Shown here piece after piece: positions 7,187 to 19,138 of a DNA stretch of 64,000 nucleotides. The DNA is from an uncultured Sutterella sp. Lineage in GTDB: Bacteria; Pseudomonadota; Gammaproteobacteria; Burkholderiales; Burkholderiaceae_F. The stretch is taken from contig UQYG01000009.1 in the NCBI GenBank assembly GCA_900545275.1, forward strand, positions 65,218 to 129,217, written 5' to 3'. A program made the translations under genes and the position numbers. The notes beneath the pieces are model-generated. The model had not been told where the DNA came from, did not search any database, and saw only the letters and a program-made list of their open reading frames with translations. Numbering within the stretch: the first letter of the stretch is position 1; the number at the start of each line of letters is the position of its first letter.

Positions 7187-10100
7187 ATGTCGTACTCGTT
7201 CACTGAAAAGAAGCGCATCCGCAAGAGCTTTGCCTCTCGTCCGAGCGTCCTTGAAGTGCCTTCCCTGCTTGATATTCAACTTCGTTCCTACGAAGAATTT
7301 CTGCAGGCGAACGTAGCTCCGAATGCCCGAAACAACACCATGGGCCTTCAAGCTGCCTTTACCTCCATTTTCCCGATCGTCAGCCACAACGGGTACGCCC
7401 GTCTCCGCTTCGTCGACTACAAGTTGGCCGAGCCTGAATTCGACGTGGCCGAATGCCAGCTTCGCGGACTGACCTACGCGAGCCGTCTGCGCGCGCGCAT
7501 TCAGTTGGAAATTTACGACCGCGACAGCTCCAAGCAGACGATCAAGGAAATCCGCGAGAACGACGTGTACATGGGCGAAATCCCGCTGATGACCGAGAAG
7601 GGCTCCTTCATCATCAACGGGACGGAGCGCGTGATCGTCTCTCAGCTCCACCGTTCCCCGGGCATCTTCTTCGAGCATGACAAGGGCAAGACGCACTCGT
7701 CCGGGAAGCTTCTCTTCTCGGCCCGCGTGATTCCCTACCGCGGCTCCTGGCTTGACTTCGAATTCGACGCGAAGGACATTCTTTATTTCCGCGTCGACCG
7801 TCGCCGCAAGATGCCGGGCACCATTCTGCTCAAGGCTCTCGGCCTTACGCCCGAAGACATTCTCGCGCGCTTCTTCGAACACGATCAGCTCACGATCAAG
7901 GTTCGCGGCGGCTCGATGCCGTTCGTTCCCGAACGACTCAAGGGTCAAACCCTCGGTTTTGAAGTGCAGGACAAAGACGGCAAGACGATCGTCCCCGCCG
8001 ACAAGCGCATCACGGCCAAGCACATCCGCGACCTTACGAAGGCCGGCGTCACGACGATTGCGATCCCCGACGAATACATGCTCGGGCGCGTTCTCGCCAA
8101 AACGGTCGTGAATCCGGAAACGGGCGAAATCATCGCCAACGCCAACGACGAAGTCACGGCGGAACTCCTTGAGACGCTTCGTGCGGCCAAGATCCGCAAG
8201 ATCACCACGATCTTCACGAACGAACTCGATCACGGTCCCTACATTTCGCAGACCCTGCGTCTTGACGACACGCCCGATCAGCTCGCTGCCCGCGTTGCGA
8301 TCTACCGTATGATGCGTCCGGGCGAACCGCCCACGGAAGACGCTGTCGAAGCGCTCTTCAACCGTCTTTTCTTCGATCCCGAAGCCTACGATCTGTCGCG
8401 CGTCGGCCGCATGAAGGTCAACGCCCGCTTCGGTCGTGAAACGCCTGAAGGTCCCATGACGCTCACGCCGTGCGACATCATCGACACGATGTGCGTCCTC
8501 GTTGCGCTTCGTAACGGTCAGGATTCCGTCGAGCTCATCGACGAAGAAGGCACGGTGCGCACCTGCGCCGTCAACGGGGTCGACGACATCGACCACCTCG
8601 GCAACCGCCGCGTGCGTTGCGTGGGCGAACTCGCGGAAAACCAGTTCCGCTCCGGTCTCGTGCGCGTAGAACGCGCCGTCAAGGAACGCCTCAACCAGGC
8701 CGAAAGTGACGGTCTCACCCCGCAGGATCTGATCAATTCGAAGCCCATCGCCGCTGCGATCCGGGAATTCTTCGGTTCGAGCCAGCTTTCGCAGTTTATG
8801 GACCAGACGAATCCGCTCTCGGAAATCACGCACAAGCGCCGCATTTCCGCTCTCGGTCCGGGCGGTCTGACTCGTGAACGCGCCGGCTTCGAAGTCCGCG
8901 ACGTGCACTCGACCCACTACGGCCGCGTCTGCCCGATTGAAACGCCGGAAGGTCCGAACATCGGTCTGATCAACTCGCTCGCCCTTTACGCCCGCCTCAA
9001 CGAGTACGGCTTCCTTGAAACGCCGTACCGCAAGGTGGTCGACGGTGTTGCCACGCAGGAAATCCGTTATCTCTCCGCGATTGAGGAAGGCCGCTACATC
9101 ATTGCGCAGGCGAACGCCGACATGGATGAGAACGGTCGTCTGACGCAGGAGCTCGTGTCCGCCCGTGAAAACGGCGAATCCGTCCTCGCTTCGCCCGAGC
9201 GCATTCAGTACATGGACGTCGCGCCCTCGCAGATCGTTTCCTGCGCCGCCGCCTTGATTCCGTTCCTGGAGCACGACGACGCGAACCGCGCTCTGATGGG
9301 TTCGAACATGCAGCGTCAGGGCGTGCCCTGCCTGCGTCCTGAAAAGCCCGTCGTCGGCACCGGCATTGAACGCACGGTGGCCGTCGATTCGAAGACGACC
9401 GTGCAGGCCCGACGCGGCGGCGTGGTCGACTTTGTGGACGCCAACCGCATCGTCATCCGAGTCAACGACGACGAAAGCGTGGTGGGTGAAACGGGCGTGG
9501 ACATTTACAACCTGCAGAAGTTCACCCGTTCGAACCAGTCTACGAACATCAATCAGCGTCCGATCGTTGTCAAGGGCGACCGCGTTGAGCGCGGCGACGT
9601 CATCGCCGACGGCGCCTCGACCGACATGGGCGAACTCGCTCTCGGTCAGAACATGCTGATCGCCTTCATGCCGTGGAACGGCTACAACTACGAAGACTCG
9701 GTGTTGATCTCCGAACGCGTCGTCGCCGACGACCGCTATACGTCGATCCACATTGAAGAACTCTCCGTGGTCGCCCGTGACACGAAGCTCGGTGCGGAAG
9801 AAATCACCCGCGACATTTCGAATCTCGCCGAAAGCCAGCTCATGCGGCTCGACGAGTCCGGCATCGTGCACATCGGCGCCGAAGTGAAGGCGGGCGACGT
9901 GCTCGTCGGCAAGGTCACGCCTAAGGGCGAAACGCAGCTGACGCCGGAAGAAAAGCTTCTGCGCGTGATCTTCGGTGAAAAGGCTTCGGACGTGAAGGAC
10001 ACGTCGTTGCGCGTGCCGACTGGCATGACGGGCACCGTCATCGACGTTCAGGTCTTCACCCGCGATGGCGTGCAGCGCGACAAGCGTGCCGAAAGCATCA

Positions 10101-11341
10101 TCCAGGACGAGCTCAAGCACTATCGTCGCGACCTTGACGACCAGTTGCGAATCGTCGAACGCGACGCCTTCGATCGTCTGCGCCGTCTCCTCGTGGGCAA
10201 GAAGATCGCCGGCGGTCCGGAAGGCTACGAAGCCGGCATGGAACTCACGCAGGACGTGCTAGCCTGGACGCCCGGCTACAAGCTCTTCGACCTTCGCATG
10301 GAAGAAGAAGCCGCTCAGCATCAGATTGAACTCACGCGCAAGACGATTGAAGCCACGCGCGAAGACAACGAACGCAAGTACAAGATCAAGGAAGACAAGC
10401 TCACGCGCGGTGACGAACTTGCGCCGGGCGTTCTGAAGATGGTCAAGGTGTACATTGCCGAACGTCGTCGTCTGCAACCCGGCGACAAGATGGCCGGCCG
10501 TCACGGCAACAAGGGTGTGGTCTCCAAGATCTGCCCGGTCGAAGACATGCCGTACATGGCAGACGGCCGTCCCGCCGACATCGTCCTGAACCCGTTGGGC
10601 GTGCCTTCGCGTATGAACATCGGTCAGGTGCTCGAAGTTCACCTCGGCTGGGCCGCCAAGGGCATCGGTTGGCGCATCGAAGAGATGCTGCGCACCGAGC
10701 AGGTCCGTCAGATCCGCGACTTCCTCAATGAGGTTTACAACCGCACGGGCAAGCACGAAGATCTCGACAGCCTGACGGACGACGAGATCCTCGTCCTCGC
10801 CAACAACCTCAAGAACGGCATGCCCTTTGCCACGCCGGTCTTTGACGGTGCGACGGAAGAGCAGATCCGCATGATGCTGGACCTCGCCTTCCCGGATGCC
10901 GAGGCTCAGCGCCTCGAGCTCACCCCGGCGAAGACGCAGGCGCGCCTCTACGACGGTCGTACGGGTGAGCCGTTCGAACGTCCCGTGACGATCGGCTACA
11001 TGCACTATCTGAAGCTGCATCACCTCGTCGTCGAGAAGATGCACGCCCGTTCGACTGGTCCGTACTCGCTCGTCACGCAGCAGCCGCTCGGCGGCAAGGC
11101 GCAGTTTGGCGGTCAGCGTTTCGGCGAAATGGAAGTGTGGGCCCTCGAAGCTTACGGTGCCGCCTACGTCCTGCAGGAAATGCTGACGGTGAAGTCCGAC
11201 GATGTGAACGGCCGTACGAAGGTGTACGAAAACATCGTTCGTGGTGAACATAAGATTGAGGCGGGTATGCCTGAATCGTTCAACGTGTTGGTCAAGGAAA
11301 TCCGGTCCCTCGGTATCGACATCGACCTCGTGCAGAAATAA
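7187..11341 (+). CDS. rpoB: RNA polymerase beta subunit
   Basis: A 1384-residue catalytic subunit. I chose the ATG before SYSFTEKKRIRKSFASRP, the standard proteobacterial N-terminus; the frame stays open to 7088 but that extension is not conserved. The rifampicin region reads GSSQLSQFMDQTNPLSEITHK followed shortly by RRISALGPGG, a sensitive-type sequence. The KMAGRHGNKGVVS active-site segment and the C-terminal RFGEMEVWALEAYGAA block are intact. rpoC follows 15 bases later in the same operon. Confidence 0.98.
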   Translation: MSYSFTEKKRIRKSFASRPSVLEVPSLLDIQLRSYEEFLQANVAPNARNNTMGLQAAFTSIFPIVSHNGYARLRFVDYKLAEPEFDVAECQLRGLTYASRLRARIQLEIYDRDSSKQTIKEIRENDVYMGEIPLMTEKGSFIINGTERVIVSQLHRSPGIFFEHDKGKTHSSGKLLFSARVIPYRGSWLDFEFDAKDILYFRVDRRRKMPGTILLKALGLTPEDILARFFEHDQLTIKVRGGSMPFVPERLKGQTLGFEVQDKDGKTIVPADKRITAKHIRDLTKAGVTTIAIPDEYMLGRVLAKTVVNPETGEIIANANDEVTAELLETLRAAKIRKITTIFTNELDHGPYISQTLRLDDTPDQLAARVAIYRMMRPGEPPTEDAVEALFNRLFFDPEAYDLSRVGRMKVNARFGRETPEGPMTLTPCDIIDTMCVLVALRNGQDSVELIDEEGTVRTCAVNGVDDIDHLGNRRVRCVGELAENQFRSGLVRVERAVKERLNQAESDGLTPQDLINSKPIAAAIREFFGSSQLSQFMDQTNPLSEITHKRRISALGPGGLTRERAGFEVRDVHSTHYGRVCPIETPEGPNIGLINSLALYARLNEYGFLETPYRKVVDGVATQEIRYLSAIEEGRYIIAQANADMDENGRLTQELVSARENGESVLASPERIQYMDVAPSQIVSCAAALIPFLEHDDANRALMGSNMQRQGVPCLRPEKPVVGTGIERTVAVDSKTTVQARRGGVVDFVDANRIVIRVNDDESVVGETGVDIYNLQKFTRSNQSTNINQRPIVVKGDRVERGDVIADGASTDMGELALGQNMLIAFMPWNGYNYEDSVLISERVVADDRYTSIHIEELSVVARDTKLGAEEITRDISNLAESQLMRLDESGIVHIGAEVKAGDVLVGKVTPKGETQLTPEEKLLRVIFGEKASDVKDTSLRVPTGMTGTVIDVQVFTRDGVQRDKRAESIIQDELKHYRRDLDDQLRIVERDAFDRLRRLLVGKKIAGGPEGYEAGMELTQDVLAWTPGYKLFDLRMEEEAAQHQIELTRKTIEATREDNERKYKIKEDKLTRGDELAPGVLKMVKVYIAERRRLQPGDKMAGRHGNKGVVSKICPVEDMPYMADGRPADIVLNPLGVPSRMNIGQVLEVHLGWAAKGIGWRIEEMLRTEQVRQIRDFLNEVYNRTGKHEDLDSLTDDEILVLANNLKNGMPFATPVFDGATEEQIRMMLDLAFPDAEAQRLELTPAKTQARLYDGRTGEPFERPVTIGYMHYLKLHHLVVEKMHARSTGPYSLVTQQPLGGKAQFGGQRFGEMEVWALEAYGAAYVLQEMLTVKSDDVNGRTKVYENIVRGEHKIEAGMPESFNVLVKEIRSLGIDIDLVQK

Positions 11342-11356
11342 GAGGAATTGAAAGCG

Positions 11357-14300
11357 ATGAGTAATGCGCTGAACTCCATGTTTAATCAGATCCAGACGCA
11401 GGATCACTTCGATGCGATCCGGATCTGCCTTGCCAGCCCCGAAAAGATTCATTCGTGGTCCTACGGGGAAGTCAAAAAGCCCGAGACGATCAACTATCGC
11501 ACGCAGAAACCTGAACGCGACGGTCTCTTCTGCGCCAAGATTTTCGGGCCGGTCAAGGACTTCGAATGCTTGTGCGGCAAGTACAAGCGCCTCAAGAACC
11601 GCGGCGTGATCTGCGAAAAGTGCGGTGTGGAAGTTACGCTCGCCAAGGTGCGCCGCGAACGCATGGGTCACATCGACCTGGCGAGTCCGGTGGCGCACAT
11701 TTGGTTCCTCAAGAGCCTTCCGAGCCGCATGGGCATGGTCCTCGACATTCCGCTGCGCGACATCGAACGCGTGCTTTACTTCGAAGCCTACGTCGTGGTC
11801 GATCCCGGTCTCTCCACGCTTGAGCGCGGTCAGCTTCTCACCGAGGAAGAATTCATCGCGAAGACCGCCGAATACGGCGATGACTTCACCGCGATGATGG
11901 GCGCCGAAGGCATCCGCGAACTCCTTCGCACGATCGATGTCGACAAGGAAGTCGAAAAGTTGCGCGAAGAGCTGCAGTCCACGACGGCCGATGGCAAGAT
12001 CAAGAAGCTCGCCAAGCGTCTGAAGGTTCTTGAAGGCTTCCAGCGTTCGGGGATCCGTCCCGAATGGATGATCATGTCCGTTCTGCCGGTGCTCCCGCCC
12101 GACCTGCGTCCTCTCGTGGCGCTCGACGGCGGTCGCTTCGCCACGTCGGACCTGAACGATCTTTATCGCCGCGTCATCAACCGCAACAACCGTCTCAAGC
12201 AGCTTCTCAAGATCAAGGCGCCCGACATCATCGTGCGCAATGAAAAGCGGATGTTGCAGGAAGCCGTTGACTCGCTTCTTGACAACGGTCGCCGCGGCAA
12301 GGCGATGACCGGCGCCAACAAGCGCCCGCTCAAATCGCTCGCCGACATGATCAAGGGCAAGAGCGGCCGCTTCCGTCAGAACCTGCTCGGTAAGCGCGTT
12401 GACTACTCGGGTCGTTCCGTGATTACGGTCGGTCCCGAACTGCGTCTGCATCAGTGCGGTCTGCCGAAACTCATGGCGCTTGAACTCTTCAAGCCCTTCA
12501 TCTTCAACAAGCTCGTCCTGCGCGGCCTTGCGCCGACGCCGAAGGCCGCCAAGAAGATGGTGGACAACCAGGATCCCGTCGTTTGGGACATCCTCGAAGA
12601 GGTTATTTACGAGCATCCCGTGATGCTCAACCGCGCCCCGACGCTGCACCGTCTCGGCATTCAGGCGTTTGAGCCCAAGCTTATCGAAGGCAAGGCCATT
12701 CAGCTTCATCCGCTCGTTTGCGCTGCCTTCAACGCCGACTTCGACGGTGACCAGATGGCCGTTCATGTGCCGCTCTCGCTCGAAGCCCAGCTTGAAGCCC
12801 GCGGCCTCATGATGGCCTCGAACAACGTTCTCTTCCCGGCCAACGGCGATCCTTCGATCGTTCCGTCGCAGGACATGGTCCTCGGTCTTTACTACGCCAC
12901 GCGTGAAAAGATCAACGGCAAGGGCGAGGGCATGTTCTTCGCCGACGTTGCCGAAGTTCAGCGCGCCTGGGACCACAAGGTCGTCGAACTGCAGACCCGT
13001 TGCACGGTCCGCATCACCGAGTACGACCTCAACAAGGAAACCGGGGAAACGACGCCGCGTCAGGTTCGCTATGAAACGACCGTCGGCCGTGCGCTCCTTT
13101 CCGAAATTCTTCCGAAGGGCATGAGCTTCTCTGAACTTAACCGTACCCTGAAGAAGAAGGAAATCGCCAAGTTGATCAACCGCTGCTTCCGCAAGTGCGG
13201 CTTGCGCGCTACGGTGATGTTCGCCGACAAGCTCAAGGACAACGGCTATCGTTTGTCGACTCGCGCCGGCATTTCGATCTGCGTGGGCGATATGTCGATT
13301 CCGGCCCAGAAGGAGGCGCTCGTCCGCGCCGCTGAAGCTGAAGTCAAGGAAATCGAACAGCAGTACACCTCGGGTCTCGTCACCCAGGGCGAACGCTACA
13401 ACAAGGTCGTTGACATCTGGGGCCGTACGGCTGACCAAGTCGGCAAGGTGATGATGCAGGAACTCTCCTCTGAACCCACGATTGACCGTCACGGTCAGAA
13501 GGTTCAGCAGGAGTCCTTCAACAGCGTCTACATGATGGCCGACTCGGGCGCCCGTGGGTCCGCGGCTCAGATTCGTCAGCTCGCGGGCATGCGTGGTCTG
13601 ATGGCCAAGCCGGACGGCTCGATTATTGAAAACCCGATTACCGCGAACTTCCGCGAAGGTTTGAACGTTCTGCAGTACTTCATCTCGACGCACGGTGCGC
13701 GTAAGGGTTTGGCCGACACGGCTTTGAAGACCGCGAACTCGGGTTATCTGACGCGTCGTCTTGTCGACGTGACGCAGGACCTCGTTGTGGTGGAGGACGA
13801 CTGCGGCACGACCCGCGGCGTAGAAATGCGCGCCCTCGTGGAAGGCGGTGAAGTCATTCAGGCGTTGCGCGATCGTGTCCTCGGACGCGTGGCGGCCGCC
13901 GACGTGATCAATCCCGACAACCGTGAAGTCGTCATCGCCGCAGGCACGCTCATCGACGAAGATTGTTGCGATCTGATCGACGAACTCGGCATCGACAGCG
14001 TTCGCGTGCGCACCCCGCTCACCTGCGAAACGCGTTACGGTCTGTGCGCCAAGTGCTATGGCCGTGACCTCGGCCGCGGCACGCTCGTGAATGCCGGTGA
14101 ATCCGTCGGCGTGATTGCTGCTCAGTCCATCGGTGAACCGGGCACGCAGCTTACGATGCGTACCTTCCACATCGGCGGTGCCGCTTCCCGTGCTGCTGTG
14201 GCTTCGAGCGTCGAAGCCAAGTCGTCGGGCACGATCGGCTACTCGACGGCCATGCGCTACGTCCGCTCCTCGAAGGGCGAACTTGTCGTCATCTCCCGTT

Positions 14301-15679
14301 CCGGTGAAATCATCATCACCGACAACGGCCGTGAACGCGAACGTCATAAGGTTCCGTACGGCGCCACGCTTCTCGTGCGTCCGGACGAACACGTCCAGGC
14401 CGGTCAGCAGCTCGCCAACTGGGATCCGATGACGCGTCCGATCATTTCGGAGTACGGCGGCAAGGTCAAGTTCGAAAACCTGATCGAAAACGTCACCGTG
14501 ATGAATCAGGTCGACGAAGTGACTGGGCTTTCGAGTCTGGTCGTGATCGACTCGAAGCGTTCTTCGGCGACCACGAAGGGCAAGTCCAAGGCTTCTTCTG
14601 CGGGTATCCTGCGTCCGGTCGTGCATCTTCTCGATGCCGACGGCAAGGAAGTCAAGATTCCGGGTACGGATCACGCCGTGACGATTCAGCTCCCGGTGGG
14701 CGCCTTCGTCGTGGTTCGCGACGACCAGGAAATCGGCATGGGCGAAGTGCTTGCCCGCATTCCGATCGAATCGCAGAAGACCCGTGACATTACCGGCGGT
14801 CTGCCGCGAGTTGCCGAACTCTTTGAAGCCCGTTCGCCCAAGGACGCAGGCATGCTCGCCGAAGTCACGGGTACGGTCACCTTCGGCAAGGAAACGAAGG
14901 GCAAGCAGCGTCTCATCATTACCGACAGCGACGGGAATTCCTATGAATCCCTGGTCGGTAAGGAAAAGACGATCCTTGTTCACGACGGTCAAGTGGTGCA
15001 GAAGGGCGAAGAAATCGTCGACGGTCCGGTGGATCCGCACGACATTCTGCGTCTGCTCGGCATTGAAGAACTTGCCCGCTACATTGTGGACGAAGTGCAG
15101 GACGTGTACCGTCTGCAGGGCGTGAAGATCAATGACAAGCACATTGAAGTGATCGTTCGTCAGATGTTGCGCCGCGTGCAGATCATCGAACCTGGCGACA
15201 CGAACTTCATTCCCGGCGAACAGGTCGAACGTAGCGAAATGCTCGACGAAAACGACCGCGTCGTCGCGAAGGGCGGTCGTCCGGCTACTTATGAAAACCT
15301 GCTCCTCGGCATTACGAAGGCCTCGCTCTCGACGGACAGCTTCATTTCCGCCGCTTCCTTCCAGGAAACGACGCGAGTCCTCACTGAAGCCGCCATCATG
15401 GGCAAGGTCGACGAACTGCGCGGTCTGAAGGAAAACGTCATCGTCGGCCGCCTGATTCCCGCCGGCACCGGCTTGGCTTACCACCAGGCCCGCAAGGCTC
15501 AGGAACAGGAGGAGCGCGAGGAAATCGCCCGTGCCCAGGCCAACGCTGCCGCGAGCGGCAGTGCCTTCGCGATGATGATGAACAACCCGTTTGAGGACGC
15601 TCCTCTCATCACGACGAGCGAAGCCTCGATCGATTCGCCCGCCGATCCTTTCGCTCTCTCGCCCCTCATCAAGGAGTGA
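11357..15679 (+). CDS. rpoC: RNA polymerase beta-prime subunit
   Basis: A 1440-residue catalytic subunit. The N-terminal zinc-binding Cys cluster (CLCGKYKRLKNRGVICEKCG, about residues 71-90) and the NADFDGDQMAVH metal site (residues 459-470, with Asp461, 463 and 465 holding Mg) are intact, as is the second zinc site around CGLCAKCYGRDLG-like residues. The ATG at 11357 has AGAGGAA nine bases upstream; a TTG at 11348 overlaps that site and is rejected. Length is slightly above the E. coli protein. Confidence 0.98.
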   Translation: MSNALNSMFNQIQTQDHFDAIRICLASPEKIHSWSYGEVKKPETINYRTQKPERDGLFCAKIFGPVKDFECLCGKYKRLKNRGVICEKCGVEVTLAKVRRERMGHIDLASPVAHIWFLKSLPSRMGMVLDIPLRDIERVLYFEAYVVVDPGLSTLERGQLLTEEEFIAKTAEYGDDFTAMMGAEGIRELLRTIDVDKEVEKLREELQSTTADGKIKKLAKRLKVLEGFQRSGIRPEWMIMSVLPVLPPDLRPLVALDGGRFATSDLNDLYRRVINRNNRLKQLLKIKAPDIIVRNEKRMLQEAVDSLLDNGRRGKAMTGANKRPLKSLADMIKGKSGRFRQNLLGKRVDYSGRSVITVGPELRLHQCGLPKLMALELFKPFIFNKLVLRGLAPTPKAAKKMVDNQDPVVWDILEEVIYEHPVMLNRAPTLHRLGIQAFEPKLIEGKAIQLHPLVCAAFNADFDGDQMAVHVPLSLEAQLEARGLMMASNNVLFPANGDPSIVPSQDMVLGLYYATREKINGKGEGMFFADVAEVQRAWDHKVVELQTRCTVRITEYDLNKETGETTPRQVRYETTVGRALLSEILPKGMSFSELNRTLKKKEIAKLINRCFRKCGLRATVMFADKLKDNGYRLSTRAGISICVGDMSIPAQKEALVRAAEAEVKEIEQQYTSGLVTQGERYNKVVDIWGRTADQVGKVMMQELSSEPTIDRHGQKVQQESFNSVYMMADSGARGSAAQIRQLAGMRGLMAKPDGSIIENPITANFREGLNVLQYFISTHGARKGLADTALKTANSGYLTRRLVDVTQDLVVVEDDCGTTRGVEMRALVEGGEVIQALRDRVLGRVAAADVINPDNREVVIAAGTLIDEDCCDLIDELGIDSVRVRTPLTCETRYGLCAKCYGRDLGRGTLVNAGESVGVIAAQSIGEPGTQLTMRTFHIGGAASRAAVASSVEAKSSGTIGYSTAMRYVRSSKGELVVISRSGEIIITDNGRERERHKVPYGATLLVRPDEHVQAGQQLANWDPMTRPIISEYGGKVKFENLIENVTVMNQVDEVTGLSSLVVIDSKRSSATTKGKSKASSAGILRPVVHLLDADGKEVKIPGTDHAVTIQLPVGAFVVVRDDQEIGMGEVLARIPIESQKTRDITGGLPRVAELFEARSPKDAGMLAEVTGTVTFGKETKGKQRLIITDSDGNSYESLVGKEKTILVHDGQVVQKGEEIVDGPVDPHDILRLLGIEELARYIVDEVQDVYRLQGVKINDKHIEVIVRQMLRRVQIIEPGDTNFIPGEQVERSEMLDENDRVVAKGGRPATYENLLLGITKASLSTDSFISAASFQETTRVLTEAAIMGKVDELRGLKENVIVGRLIPAGTGLAYHQARKAQEQEEREEIARAQANAAASGSAFAMMMNNPFEDAPLITTSEASIDSPADPFALSPLIKE

Positions 15680-15715
15680 TGAGCGCGACCCGATAGGGTA
15701 GGGCAAACGAAAACG

Positions 15716-15745
15716 GGCCCCCGCAGAGATCTCTCTGCGGGGGCC
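15716..15745 (+). terminator. Strong hairpin after rpoC
   Basis: GGCCCCCGCAGAG pairs with CTCTGCGGGGGCC over at least 13 bp. Only a weak T-containing tail (GTATCATTTG) follows. It lies 36 bases past the rpoC stop and probably ends the rpoBC transcript. Confidence 0.65.
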
Positions 15746-15780
15746 GTATCATTTGAACAGTAATTTCATGGGCTTTTCAC

Positions 15781-15839
15781 TTGACAGGCTCGAGAAAATT
15801 GTTCGAAAATCACATGCTTTTCGAGCCAACGGATTTTTT
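15781..15839 (+). promoter_or_regulatory. Putative rpsL promoter inside an inverted repeat
   Basis: TTGACA (15781-15786) matches the -35 consensus; the best -10 is only GAAAAT (15805-15810). GGCTCGA (15787-15793) starts right after the -35 and pairs with TCGAGCC (15821-15827). A T6 run at 15834-15839 follows, so an upstream transcript could form a terminator there. Confidence 0.45.
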
Positions 15840-15916
15840 CGTCCTGCGGCGCGAAAGCGTTTATCCTCCCGAATCCTCAATCCCGTTGGGGATTCAATTG
15901 TTTTAGACGGACGTAT

Positions 15917-16294
15917 ATGCCTACTATTAACCAGCTTGTTCGCAAGCCCCGCGAGCTCACTCATGACAAGAGCAAGAGCCCCGCTCTGAAGAACTGCCCG
16001 CAGAAGCGTGGCGTTTGCACGCGCGTCTACACCACGACGCCGAAGAAGCCGAACTCCGCTCTCCGTAAGGTTGCCAAGGTGCGCCTCACGAACGGTTTCG
16101 AAGTCATCTCCTACATCGGCGGTGAAGGCCACAACCTTCAGGAACACTCCGTGGTTCTGATCCGTGGCGGCCGTGTGAAGGACTTGCCGGGTGTGCGTTA
16201 CCACATCGTTCGCGGCTCCCTCGACACGCAGGGCGTCAAGGACCGCAAGCAGGCCCGTTCCAAGTACGGTGCCAAGCGACCCAAGGCCGCTTAA
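15917..16294 (+). CDS. rpsL: 30S ribosomal protein S12
   Basis: A 125-residue decoding-centre protein. The two streptomycin-region loops are wild-type: TTTPKKPNSALRK (Lys43 equivalent) and RGGRVKDLPGVRYH (Lys88 equivalent). First gene of the str operon (rpsL-rpsG-fusA-tuf). A structured 158-base spacer separates it from rpsG. Confidence 0.98.
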   Translation: MPTINQLVRKPRELTHDKSKSPALKNCPQKRGVCTRVYTTTPKKPNSALRKVAKVRLTNGFEVISYIGGEGHNLQEHSVVLIRGGRVKDLPGVRYHIVRGSLDTQGVKDRKQARSKYGAKRPKAA

Positions 16295-16452
16295 ACCATT
16301 CGCGGCACGCGCCGTGGACAAACGGTTCCGCTCCGGGTGGAGTGGGAGCCGAGTAAGTCGCGATCCTTTGGGTCGCTGTAGAAACCATTTGCCGAGCGCA
16401 TTCTGTTTAACCGTTGCTCGGCATCGACTGAAGACACGAAAGAGGAATTCAA
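16295..16452 (+). promoter_or_regulatory. Structured rpsL-rpsG spacer, candidate S7 regulatory site
   Basis: Three hairpins can form: ACGGTTCCGCTCC with the GGAGTGGGAGCCG that follows, GCGATCC-TTT-GGGTCGC, and TGCCGAGC (16390-16397) with GCTCGGCA (16416-16423), a perfect 8-bp stem. In E. coli S7 binds the rpsL-rpsG spacer and represses the operon. The position agrees; the structure was not compared by search. Confidence 0.5.
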
Positions 16453-16923
16453 ATGCCCCGTCGTCGCGAAGTACCGAAACGCGAAGTTTTGCCGGATCCG
16501 AAGTTCGGCAGCGTTGAAATCACGAAGTTCATCAATGTGATCATGCTCGATGGCAAGAAGGCCGTCGCCGAACGCATCGTTTACGGCGCCCTTGCCCAGA
16601 TCGAAGAAAAGACTGGAAAGAACGCGCTTGAAGTGTTCACCACCGCGCTCAACAACGTCCGTCCGCTGGTGGAAGTCAAGTCCCGCCGCGTTGGCGGCGC
16701 CAACTACCAGGTCCCGGTCGAAGTCCGTCCGGTCCGTCGTATGGCGCTTGCCATGCGCTGGTTGCGCGAATCCGCCAAGAAGCGTTCTGAAAAGTCCATG
16801 CCGCAGCGCCTTGCCGGCGAGCTGCTCGATGCGGCCGAAGGTCGTGGCGGCGCCATGAAGAAGCGTGACGAAGTCCACCGTATGGCTGAAGCCAACAAGG
16901 CCTTCTCGCACTTCCGCTTCTAA
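16453..16923 (+). CDS. rpsG: 30S ribosomal protein S7
   Basis: A 156-residue 16S rRNA-binding protein that nucleates assembly of the small-subunit head. It begins PRRREVPKREVLPDP and has the usual GGANYQVPVEVRP and AMRWLRESAKKRSEKSM segments. The ATG follows AAAGAGGAA. fusA lies 61 bases downstream. It is the probable regulator of its own operon through the spacer upstream. Confidence 0.98.
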   Translation: MPRRREVPKREVLPDPKFGSVEITKFINVIMLDGKKAVAERIVYGALAQIEEKTGKNALEVFTTALNNVRPLVEVKSRRVGGANYQVPVEVRPVRRMALAMRWLRESAKKRSEKSMPQRLAGELLDAAEGRGGAMKKRDEVHRMAEANKAFSHFRF

Positions 16924-16984
16924 TTTGCTACTGACGCACACGGTCTCTCCCGATCGTGTGCGGCTTACCATAGAGGACCTCTAA

Positions 16985-19087
<2,103 letters not shown>

Positions 19088-19138
19088 GTTTTCCTACAAT
19101 CACGTTTATTTAACCAATTCAATCATCTGAGGACCAAA

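Noticed and set aside
7166..10120. A 984-codon minus-strand frame opposite rpoB
   Set aside because: Same reasoning: third-position G/C bias in rpoB suppresses stops on this frame.
11348..11356. TTG start nine bases upstream of rpoC
   Set aside because: The TTG overlaps the Shine-Dalgarno AGAGGAA, and the ATG at 11357 gives the conserved N-terminus.
10259..15706. An 1815-codon open frame on the minus strand opposite rpoB and rpoC
   Set aside because: It mirrors highly biased codons of rpoBC. Its composition is rich in His, Arg, Asp and Val as expected of an antisense shadow, and it has no conserved motif.
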